Assembly (NCBI GenBank): GCA_964016885.1
Contig: OZ024741.1
Location: forward strand, 415,041,081 to 415,105,080
From: Eledone cirrhosa
Taxonomy: Eukaryota; Mollusca; Cephalopoda; Octopoda; Eledonidae
Length of the DNA stretch: 64,000 bases
Direction of reading: 5' to 3'
Shown: piece after piece, positions 51,859 through 62,813 of the stretch
Numbering within the stretch: position 1 is the stretch's first letter
Layout of the letters: each line of letters starts with the position of its first letter
The notes under the pieces: model-generated
Databases searched by the model: none
What the model saw: only the letters and a program-made list of their open reading frames with translations
Told to the model about the DNA's origin: nothing
Translations under genes and position numbers: made by a program

Positions 51859-54800
51859 TATCTGCCCAGAATTCCCTCACCTCTTTCTGTTCAAACCAGC
51901 TGTATCTGACCAGAATTCTCTCACCTATTTCCGTTCAAACCAGCCATATCTGCCCAGAATTCCCTCACCTCTTTCTGTTCAAAGCAGCTGTATCTGACCA
52001 GAATTCTCTCACTTCTTTCTGTTCAAACCAGCTGTATCTGCCCAGAATTCCCTCACCTCTTTCTGTTCAAACCAGCTGTATCTGCCCAGAATTCCCTCAC
52101 CTCTTTCTGTTTAAACCAGCTGTATCAGACCAGCATTCCCTCACCTCTTTCTGTTCAAACCAGCTGTATCTGGCCAGAATTCCCTCACCTCTTTCTGTTT
52201 AAACCAGCTGTATCTGGCCAGAATTCTCTCACTTGTTTCTGTTCAAACCAGCTGTATCTGGTCAGAATTCTCTCACTTATTTCCGTTTAAACCAGCTGTA
52301 TCTGTCCAGATTTCTCTCACTTCTTTTTATTCAAACCAGCTGTATATGACCAGAATTCTCTCACTTCTTTCTGTTCAAACCAGCTGTATCTGCCCAGAAT
52401 TCCCTCACCTCTTTCTGTTCAAACCATCTGTATCTGACCAGAATTCCCTCTCCTCTTTCTGTTTAAACCATCTGTATCTGCCCAGAATTCTGTCACTTCT
52501 TTCTGTTCAAACCAGCTGTATCTGACCAGAATTCTCTCACTTCATTCTGTTCAACCCAGCTGTATCTGACCAGAATTCTCTCACCTCTTTCTGTTGAAAC
52601 CAGCTGTATCTGCCCAGAATTCCCTCACTTCTTTCTGTTCAAACCAGCTGTATCTGCCCAGAAATCCCTCACCTCTTTCTGTTTAAACCAGCTGTATCTG
52701 GCCAGAATTCCCTCACTTCTTTCTGTTTAAACCTTCTGTATATGCCCACAATTTTCTCACCTCTTTCTGTTCAAACCAGCTGTATCTGACCAGAATTCTC
52801 TCACCTATTTCTATTCAAACCAGCCATATCTGCCCAGAATTCCCTCACCTCTTTCTGTTCAAACCAGCTGTATCTGACCAGAATTCTCTCACTTCTTTCT
52901 TTTCAAACCAGCTGTATCTGCCCAGAATTCTCTCACCTCTTTCTGTTCAAACCAGCTGTATCTGCCCAGAATTCCCTCACCTCTTTTTGTTCAAACCAGC
53001 TCTATCTGACCAGCATTCCCTCACCTCTTTCTGTTCAAACCAGCTGTATCTGACCAGAATTCTCTTGCCTCTTTCTGTTCAAACCAGCTGTATCTGCCCA
53101 GAATTCCCTCACTTCTTTCTGTTCAAACCAGCTGTATCTGCCCAGAGTTCCCTCACCTCTTTCTGTTCAAACCAGCTCTATCAGACCAGCATTCCCTCAC
53201 CTCTTTCTGTTCAAACCAGCTGTATCTGGCCAGAATTCCCTCACCTCTTTCTGTTTAAACCAGCTGTATCTGGCCAGAATTCTCTCACTTGTTTCTGTTC
53301 AAACCAGCTGTATCTGGTCAGAATTCTCTCACTTATTTCCGTTTAAACCAGCTGTATCTGGCCAGATTTCTCTCACTTCTTTTTATTCAAACCAGCTGTA
53401 TCTGCCCAGAATTCCTTCTCCTCTTTCTGTTCAAACCAGCTGTATCTGACCAGAATTCCCTCTCCTCTTTCTGTTTAAACCATCTGTATCTGCCCAGAAT
53501 TCTGTCACCTCTTTCTGTTCAAACCAGCTGTATCTGCCCAGAATTCCCTCACCTCTTTCTGTTTAAACCTTCTGTATATGCCCAGAATGTTCTCACCTCT
53601 TTCTGTTCAAACCAGCTGTATCTGACCAGAATTCTCTCACTTCATTCTGTTCAAACCAGCTGTATCTGACCAGAATTCTCTCACCTCTTTCTGTTCAAAC
53701 CAGCTGTATCTGCCCAGAATTCCCTCACTTCTTTCTGTTCAAACCAGCTGTATCTGCCCAGAAATCCCTCACCTCTTTCTGTTCAAACCAGCTGTATCTG
53801 CCCAGAATTCTCTCACCTCATTCTGTTCAAACCAGCTGTATCTGCCCAGAATTCCCTCACCTCTTTCTTTTCAAACCAGCTGTATCTGACCAGAATTCTC
53901 TCACTTCTTTCTGTTAAAACCAGCTGTATCTGGCCAGAATTCTCTCACTTCTTTCTGTTCAAACCAGCTGTATCTGACCAGAATTCTCTCACCTCTTTCT
54001 GTTCAAACCAGCTGTATCTGCCCAGAATTCTCTCACCTCTTTCTATTCAAACCAGCTGTATCTGGCCAGAATTCTCTCACTTCTTTCTGTTTAAACCAGC
54101 TGTATCTGGCCAGAATTCTCTCACCTCTTTCTGTTCAAACCAGCCGTATCTGCCCAGAATTCCCTCACCTCATTCTGTTCAAACCATCTGTATCTTACCA
54201 GAATTCCCTCTCCTCTTTCTGTTTAAACCATCTGTATCTGCCCAGAATTCTGTCACTTCTTTCTGTTCAAACCAGCTGTATCTGCCCAGAATTCCCTCAC
54301 CTCTTTCTGTTTACACCTTCTGTATATGCCCAGAATTTTCTCACCTCTTTCTGTTCAAAGCAGCTGTATCTGCCCAGAATTCTCTCACTTCTTTCTGTTC
54401 AAACCAGCCATATCTGCCCAGAATTCCCTCACCTCTTTCTGTTCAAACCAGCTGTATCTGACCAGAATTCTCTCACTTCATTCTGTTCAAACCAGCTGTA
54501 TCTGACCAGAATTCTCTCACCTCTTTCTGTTCAAACCAGCTGTATCTGACCAGAATTCTCTCACCTCTTTCTTTTCAAACCAGCTGTATCTGCCCCGAAT
54601 TCTCTCACCTGTTTCTGTTCAAATCAGCTGCATCTGGTCAGAATTCTCTCACTTCTTTCTGTTTAAACCAGCTGTATCTGGTCAGAATTCTCTCACTTCT
54701 TTCTGTTCAAACCAGCTGTATCTGACCAGAATTCCCTCACCTCTTTCTGTTCAAACCAGCTGTTTCTGCCCAGAATTCCCTCACTTCTTTCTGTTCAAAC

Positions 54801-56917
54801 CAGCTGTATCTGCCCAGAATTCCCTCACCTCTTTCTGTTCACAACAGCTGTATCTGCCCAGAATTCCCTCACTTCTTTCTGTTCAAACCAGCTGTATCTG
54901 CCCAGAATTCTCTCACCTGTTTATGTTCAAACCAGCTGTATCTGGTCAGAATTCTCTCAATTCTTTCTGTTTAAACCAGCTGTATCTGCCCAGAATTCCC
55001 TCACCTCTTTCTGTTCAAACCAGCCGTATCTGCCCAGAATTCTCTTACCTCTTTCTGTTCAAACCAGCTGTATCTGCCCAGAATTCCCTCACCTCTTTCT
55101 GTTCAAACCAGCTGTATCTGACCAGAATTCTCTCACCTGTTTCTGTTCAAACCAGCTTTATCTGGCCAGAATTTTCTCACTTCTTTCTGTTCAAACCAGC
55201 TGTGTCTGACCAGAATTCTCTCACTTCTTTCTGTTCAAACCATCTGTATCTGACCAGAATTCCCTCTCCTCTTTCTGTTTATACCATCTGTATCTGCCCA
55301 GAATTCTGTCACTTCTTTCTGTTCAAACCAGCTGTATCTGACCAGAATTCTCTCACTTCATTCTGTTCAACCCAGCTGTATCTGACCAGAATTCTCTCAC
55401 CTCTTTCTGTTCAAACCAGCTGTATCTGCCCAGAATTTCCTCACTTATTTCTGTTCAAACCAGCTGTATCTGCCCAGAAATCCCTCACCTCTTTCTGTTT
55501 AAACCAGCTGTATCTGGCCAGAATTCCCTCACTTCTTTCTGTTTAAACCTTCTGTATATGCCCACAATTTTCTCACCTCTTTCTGTTCAAACCAGCTGTA
55601 TCTGACCAGAATTCTCTCACCTATTTCTGTTCAAACCAGCCATATCTGCCCAGAATTCCCTCACCTCTTTCTGTTCAAACCAGCTGTATCTGACCAGAAT
55701 TCTCTCACTTCTTTCTGTTCAAACCAGCTGTATCTGACCAGAATTCTCTCACCTCTTTCTGTTCAAACCAGCTGTATCTGCCCAGAATTCCCTCACAGCT
55801 TTCTGTTCAAACCAGCTGTATCTGCCCAGAATTCCCTCACCTCTTTCTGTTTAAACCTTCTGTATATGCCCAGAATTTTCTCACCTTTTTCTCTTCAAAG
55901 CAGCTGTATCTGCCCAGAATTCCCTCACTTCTTTCTGTTCAAACCAGCTGTATCTGCCCAGAATTCCTTACCTCTTTCTGTTCAAACCAGCTGTATCTGG
56001 CCAGAATTCCCTCACCTCTTTCTGTTCAAATCATCTGTATCTGTCCAGAATTCTCTCACTTCTTTCTGTTCAAACCAGCCATATCTGCCCAGAATTCCCT
56101 CACCTCTTTCTGTTCAAACCAGCTGTATCTGACCAGAATTCTCTCACTTCATTCTGTTCAACCCAGCTGTATCTGACCAGAATTCTCTCACCTCTTTCTG
56201 TTCAAACCAGCTGTATCTGCCCAGAATCCCCTCACTTCTTTCTGTTCAAACCAGCTGTATCTGCCCAGAAATCCCTCACCTCTTTCTGTTTAAACCAGCT
56301 GTATCTGGCCAGAATTCCCTCACTTCTTTCTGTTTAAACCTTCTGTATATGCCCAGAATTTTCTCACCTCTTTCTGTTCAAACCAGCTGTATCTGCCCAG
56401 AATTCCCTCACTTCTTTCTGTTCAAACCAGCTGTATCTGCCCAGAATTCCCTCACCTCTTTCTGTTCAAACCAGCTGTATCTGACCAGAATTCTCTCACT
56501 TCATTCTGTTCAACCCAGCTGTATCTGACCAGAATTCTCTCACCTCTTTCTGTTCAAACCAGCTGTATCTGCCCAGAATTCCCTCACTTCTTTCTGTTCA
56601 AACCAGCTCTATCAGACCAGAATTCCCTCACCTCTTTCTGTTCAAACCAGCTGTATCTGGCCAGAATTCCCTCACCTCTTTCTGTTTAAACCAGCTGTAT
56701 CTGGCCAGAATTCTCTCACTTGTTTCTGTTCAAACCAGCTGTATCTGGTCAGAATTCTCTCACTTATTTCCGTTTAAACCAGCTGTATCTGGCCAGATTT
56801 CTCTCACTTCTTTTTATTCAAACCAGCTGTATCTGCCCAGAATTCCCTCACCTCTTTCTGTTCAAACCAGCTGTATCTGCCCAGAATTCTCTCACCTATT
56901 TCTGTTCAAACCAGCCA
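51859..56917 (+). repeat. Large composite unit F1 (5,059 bp)
   Basis: From 51859 to 54922 it matches 2341-5404 at a constant offset of 49,518 bp. From 54923 to about 55531 it matches 7429-8037. It is therefore the left-end array with one 2,024 bp HOR copy fewer. The remainder is E-type sequence, with a 43 bp unit at 55961. The start of the unit returns near 56918, a period of 115 units minus 1 base. Boundaries are approximate within one or two units. Confidence 0.85.
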
Positions 56918-59900
56918 TATCTGCCCAGAATTCCCTCACCTCTTTCTGTTCAAACCAGCTGTATCTGACCAGAATTCTCTCACCTATTTCTGTTCAAACC
57001 AGCCATATCTGCCCAGAATTCCCTCACCTCTTTCTGTTCAAAGCAGCTGTATCTGACCAGAATTCTCTCACTTCTTTCTGTTCAAACCAGCTGTATCTGC
57101 CCAGAATTCCCTCACCTCTTTCTGTTCAAACCAGCTGTATCTGCCCAGAATTCCCTCACCTCTTTCTGTTTAAACCAGCTGTATCAGACCAGCATTCCCT
57201 CACCTCTTTCTGTTCAAACCAGCTGTATCTGGCCAGAATTCCCTCACCTCTTTCTGTTTAAACCAGCTGTATCTGGCCAGAATTCTCTCACTTGTTTCTG
57301 TTCAAACCAGCTGTATCTGGTCAGAATTCTCTCACTTATTTCCGTTTAAACCAGCTGTATCTGTCCAGATTTCTCTCACTTCTTTTTATTCAAACCAGCT
57401 GTATATGACCAGAATTCTCTCACTTCTTTCTGTTCAAACCAGCTGTATCTGCCCAGAATTCCCTCACCTCTTTCTGTTCAAACCATCTGTATCTGACCAG
57501 AATTCCCTCTCCTCTTTCTGTTTAAACCATCTGTATCTGCCCAGAATTCTGTCACTTCTTTCTGTTCAAACCAGCTGTATCTGACCAGAATTCTCTCACT
57601 TCATTCTGTTCAACCCAGCTGTATCTGACCAGAATTCTCTCACCTCTTTCTGTTGAAACCAGCTGTATCTGCCCAGAATTCCCTCACTTCTTTCTGTTCA
57701 AACCAGCTGTATCTGCCCAGAAATCCCTCACCTCTTTCTGTTTAAACCAGCTGTATCTGGCCAGAATTCCCTCACTTCTTTCTGTTTAAACCTTCTGTAT
57801 ATGCCCACAATTTTCTCACCTCTTTCTGTTCAAACCAGCTGTATCTGACCAGAATTCTCTCACCTATTTCTATTCAAACCAGCCATATCTGCCCAGAATT
57901 CCCTCACCTCTTTCTGTTCAAACCAGCTGTATCTGACCAGAATTCTCTCACTTCTTTCTTTTCAAACCAGCTGTATCTGCCCAGAATTCTCTCACCTCTT
58001 TCTGTTCAAACCAGCTGTATCTGCCCAGAATTCCCTCACCTCTTTTTGTTCAAACCAGCTCTATCTGACCAGCATTCCCTCACCTTTTTCTGTTCAAACC
58101 AGCTGTATCTGACCAGAATTCTCTTACCTCTTTCTGTTCAAACCAGCTGTATCTGCCCAGAATTCCCTCACTTCTTTCTGTTCAAACCAGCTGTATCTGC
58201 CCAGAGTTCCCTCACCTCTTTCTGTTCAAACCAGCTCTATCAGACCAGCATTCCCTCACCTCTTTCTGTTCAAACCAGCTGTATCTGGCCAGAATTCCCT
58301 CACCTCTTTCTGTTTAAACCAGCTGTATCTGGCCAGAATTCTCTCACTTGTTTCTGTTCAAACCAGCTGTATCTGGTCAGAATTCTCTCACTTATTTCCG
58401 TTTAAACCAGCTGTATCTGGCCAGATTTCTCTCACTTCTTTTTATTCAAACCAGCTGTATCTGCCCAGAATTCCTTCTCCTCTTTCTGTTCAAACCAGCT
58501 GTATCTGACCAGAATTCCCTCTCCTCTTTCTGTTTAAACCATCTGTATCTGCCCAGAATTCTGTCACCTCTTTCTGTTCAAACCAGCTGTATCTGCCCAG
58601 AATTCCCTCACCTCTTTCTGTTTAAACCTTCTGTATATGCCCAGAATGTTCTCACCTCTTTCTGTTCAAACCAGCTGTATCTGACCAGAATTCTCTCACT
58701 TCATTCTGTTCAAACCAGCTGTATCTGACCAGAATTCTCTCACCTCTTTCTGTTCAAACCAGCTGTATCTGCCCAGAATTCCCTCACTTCTTTCTGTTCA
58801 AACCAGCTGTATCTGCCCAGAAATCCCTCACCTCTTTCTGTTCAAACCAGCTGTATCTGCCCAGAATTCTCTCACCTCATTCTGTTCAAACCAGCTGTAT
58901 CTGCCCAGAATTCCCTCACCTCTTTCTTTTCAAACCAGCTGTATCTGACCAGAATTCTCTCACTTCTTTCTGTTAAAACCAGCTGTATCTGGCCAGAATT
59001 CTCTCACTTCTTTCTGTTCAAACCAGCTGTATCTGACCAGAATTCTCTCACCTCTTTCTGTTCAAACCAGCTGTATCTGCCCAGAATTCTCTCACCTCTT
59101 TCTATTCAAACCAGCTGTCTCTGGCCAGAATTCTCTCACTTCTTTCTGTTTAAACCAGCTGTATCTGGCCAGAATTCTCTCACCTCTTTCTGTTCAAACC
59201 AGCCGTATCTGCCCAGAATTCCCTCACCTCATTCTGTTCAAACCATCTGTATCTTACCAGAATTCCCTCTCCTCTTTCTGTTTAAACCATCTGTATCTGC
59301 CCAGAATTCTGTCACTTCTTTCTGTTCAAACCAGCTGTATCTGCCCAGAATTCCCTCACCTCTTTCTGTTTACACCTTCTGTATATGCCCAGAATTTTCT
59401 CACCTCTTTCTGTTCAAAGCAGCTGTATCTGCCCAGAATTCTCTCACTTCTTTCTGTTCAAACCAGCCATATCTGCCCAGAATTCCCTCACCTCTTTCTG
59501 TTCAAACCAGCTGTATCTGACCAGAATTCTCTCACTTCATTCTGTTCAAACCAGCTGTATCTGACCAGAATTCTCTCACCTCTTTCTGTTCAAACCAGCT
59601 GTATCTGACCAGAATTCTCTCACCTCTTTCTTTTCAAACCAGCTGTATCTGCCCAGAATTCTCTCACCTGTTTCTGTTCAAATCAGCTGCATCTGGTCAG
59701 AATTCTCTCACTTCTTTCTGTTTAAACCAGCTGTATCTGGTCAGAATTCTCTCACTTCTTTCTGTTCAAACCAGCTGTATCTGACCAGAATTCCCTCACC
59801 TCTTTCTGTTCAAACCAGCTGTTTCTGCCCAGAATTCCCTCACTTCTTTCTGTTCAAACCAGCTGTATCTGCCCAGAATTCCCTCACCTCTTTCTGTTCA

Positions 59901-60039
59901 CAACAGCTGTATCTGCCCAGAATTCCCTCACTTCTTTCTGTTCAAACCAGCTGTATCTGCCCAGAATTCTCTCACCTGTTTATGTTCAAACCAGCTGTAT
60001 CTGGTCAGAATTCTCTCAATTCTTTCTGTTTAAACCAGC
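56918..60039 (+). repeat. Partial composite unit F2
   Basis: Repeats F1 at +5,059 bp, for example a TTCAAAGCAGC unit at 57038 against 51979, and the AGCTCTATCTGACC series at 58046 against 52987. A few base changes separate it from F1, such as CACCTTTTTCTG near 58083 and AGCTGTCTCTGG near 59118. Near 60040 it gains three units including a 45 bp unit, so later landmarks sit at +5,192. Confidence 0.85.
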
Positions 60040-60964
60040 TGTATCTGGCCAGAATTCTCTCAATTTATTTCTGTTCACACCAGCTGTATCTGACCAGAAT
60101 TCCCTCACCTCTTTCTGTTCAAACCAGCTGTATCTGACCAGAATTCTCTCACTTCTTTCTGTTCAAACCAGCTGTATCTGCCCAGAATTCCCTCACCTCT
60201 TTCTGTTCAAACCAGCCGTATCTGCCCAGAATTCTCTTACCTCTTTCTGTTCAAACCAGCTGTATCTGCCCAGAATTCCCTCACCTCTTTCTGTTCAAAC
60301 CAGCTGTATCTGACCAGAATTCTCTCACCTGTTTCTGTTCAAACCAGCTTTATCTGGCCAGAATTTTCTCACTTCTTTCTGTTCAAACCAGCTGTGTCTG
60401 ACCAGAATTCTCTCACTTCTTTCTGTTCAAACCATCTGTATCTGACCAGAATTCCCTCTCCTCTTTCTGTTTATACCATCTGTATCTGCCCAGAATTCTG
60501 TCACTTCTTTCTGTTCAAACCAGCTGTATCTGACCAGAATTCTCTCACTTCATTCTGTTCAACCCAGCTGTATCTGACCAGAATTCTCTCACCTCTTTCT
60601 GTTCAAACCAGCTGTATCTGCCCAGAATTTCCTCACTTATTTCTGTTCAAACCAGCTGTATCTGCCCAGAAATCCCTCACCTCTTTCTGTTTAAACCAGC
60701 TGTATCTGGCCAGAATTCCCTCACTTCTTTCTGTTTAAACCTTCTGTATATGCCCACAATTTTCTCACCTCTTTCTGTTCAAACCAGCTGTATCTGACCA
60801 GAATTCTCTCACCTATTTCTGTTCAAACCAGCCATATCTGCCCAGAATTCCCTCACCTCTTTCTGTTCAAACCAGCTGTATCTGACCAGAATTCTCTCAC
60901 TTCTTTCTGTTCAAACCAGCTGTATCTGCCCAGAATTCTCTCACTTCTTTCTGTTTAAACCAGC
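60040..60964 (+). repeat. 21-unit repeat (925 bp), first copy
   Basis: Starts with a 45 bp unit (CAATTTATTT at 60061) followed by TTCACACCAGC, and includes the AGCTTTATCTGG, AGCTGTGTCTGACC and TTTATACC units. The 45 bp unit with TTCACACC returns at 60986, 925 bp later. The second copy has AATACTCTC in place of AATTCTCTC near 61246 and TTTAAACC in place of TTTATACC. Confidence 0.8.
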
Positions 60965-62813
60965 TGTATCTGGCCAGAATTCTCTCAATTTATTTCTGTT
61001 CACACCAGCTGTATCTGACCAGAATTCCCTCACCTCTTTCTGTTCAAACCAGCTGTATCTGACCAGAATTCTCTCACTTCTTTCTGTTCAAACCAGCTGT
61101 ATCTGCCCAGAATTCCCTCACCTCTTTCTGTTCAAACCAGCCGTATCTGCCCAGAATTCTCTTACCTCTTTCTGTTCAAACCAGCTGTATCTGCCCAGAA
61201 TTCCCTCACCTCTTTCTGTTCAAACCAGCTGTATCTGACCAGAATACTCTCACCTGTTTCTGTTCAAACCAGCTTTATCTGGCCAGAATTTTCTCACTTC
61301 TTTCTGTTCAAACCAGCTGTGTCTGACCAGAATTCTCTCACTTCTTTCTGTTCAAACCATCTGTATCTGACCAGAATTCCCTCTCCTCTTTCTGTTTAAA
61401 CCATCTGTATCTGCCCAGAATTCTGTCACTTCTTTCTGTTCAAACCAGCTGTATCTGACCAGAATTCTCTCACTTCATTCTGTTCAACCCAGCTGTATCT
61501 GACCAGAATTCTCTCACCTCTTTCTGTTCAAACCAGCTGTATCTGCCCAGAATTTCCTCACTTATTTCTGTTCAAACCAGCTGTATCTGCCCAGAAATCC
61601 CTCACCTCTTTCTGTTTAAACCAGCTGTATCTGGCCAGAATTCCCTCACTTCTTTCTGTTTAAACCTTCTGTATATGCCGACAATTTTCTCACCTCTTTC
61701 TGTTCAAACCAGCTGTATCTGACCAGAATTCTCTCACCTATTTCTGTTCAAACCAGCCATATCTGCCCAGAATTCCCTCACCTCTTTCTGTTCAAACCAG
61801 CTGTATCTGACCAGAATTCTCTCACTTCTTTCTTTTCAAACCAGCTGTATCTGCCCAGAATTCTCTCACCTCTTTCTGTTCAAACCAGCTGTGTCTGCCC
61901 AGAATTCCTTCACCTCTTTCTGTTTAAACCAGCTGTATCTGGCCAGAATTCTCTCACTTGTTTCTGTTCAAACCAGCTGTATCTGGTCAGAATTCTCTCA
62001 CCTCTTTCTGTTCAAACCAGCTGTATCTGCCCAGAATTTTCTCACCTCTTTCTGTTCAAAGCAGCTGTATCTGCCCAGAATTCCCTCACTTCTTTCTGTT
62101 GAAACCAGCTGTATCTGCCCAGAATTCCCTCACCTCTTTCTGTTCAAACCAGCTGTATCTGGCCAGAATTCCCTCACCTCTTTCTGTTCAAATCATCTGT
62201 ATCTGCCCAGAATTCTCTCACTTCTTTCTGTTCAAACCAGCGATATCTGCCCAGAATTCCCTCACCTCTTTCTGTTCAAACCAGCTGTATCTGACCAGAA
62301 TTCTCTCACTTCATTCTGTTCAAACCAGCTGTATCTGACCAGAATTCTCTCACCTCTTTCTGTTCAAACCAGCTGTATCTGACCAGAATTCTCTCACCTC
62401 TTTCTTTTTAAACCAGCTGTATCTGCCCAGAATTCTCTCACCTGTTTCTGTTCAAATCAGCTGCATCTGGTCAGAATTCTCTCACTTCTTTCTGTTTAAA
62501 CCAGCTGTATCTGGTCAGAATTCTCTCACTTCTTTCTGTTCAAACCAGCTGTATCTGACCAGAATTCCCTCACCTCTTTCTGTTCAAACCAGCTGTTTCT
62601 GCCCAGAATTCCCTCACTTCTTTCTGTTCAAACCAGCTGTATCTGCCCAGAATTCCCTCACCTCTTTCTGTTCACAACAGCTGTATCTGCCCAGAATTCC
62701 CTCACTTCTTTCTGTTCAAACCAGCTGTATCTGCCCAGAATTCTCTCACCTGTTTATGTTCAAACCAGCTGTATCTGGTCAGAATTCTCTCAATTCTTTC
62801 TGTTTAAACCAGC
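60965..62813 (+). repeat. 42-unit HOR, copy G1 (1,849 bp)
   Basis: Has 41 units of 44 bp and one of 45 bp (60986). Marker units AATACTCTC, TATGCCGACAATTTTC and AGCTGTGTCTGCCC return at +1,849, for example the frame starts at 61891 and 63740. The second part includes the AATCAGCTGCATCTGG and GCTGTTTCTGCC units that are typical of the left-end 46-unit HOR. Confidence 0.85.

Larger units (their letters stand above)
42283..55975 (+). other. Domain of 43-bp units with a deletion after GAATTCC
   Basis: Seven units lack one base just after GAATTCC: six read GAATTCCTTACC (42283, 44482, 45713, 47296, 48967, 55961) and one reads GAATTCCGTACC (51210). They always sit one to two units after a CTCTTCAAAGCAG unit, so they travel as part of one module. 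The only other 43 bp unit in the window (near 12754) is an unrelated deletion in GTTCAAACC. Confidence 0.88.
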
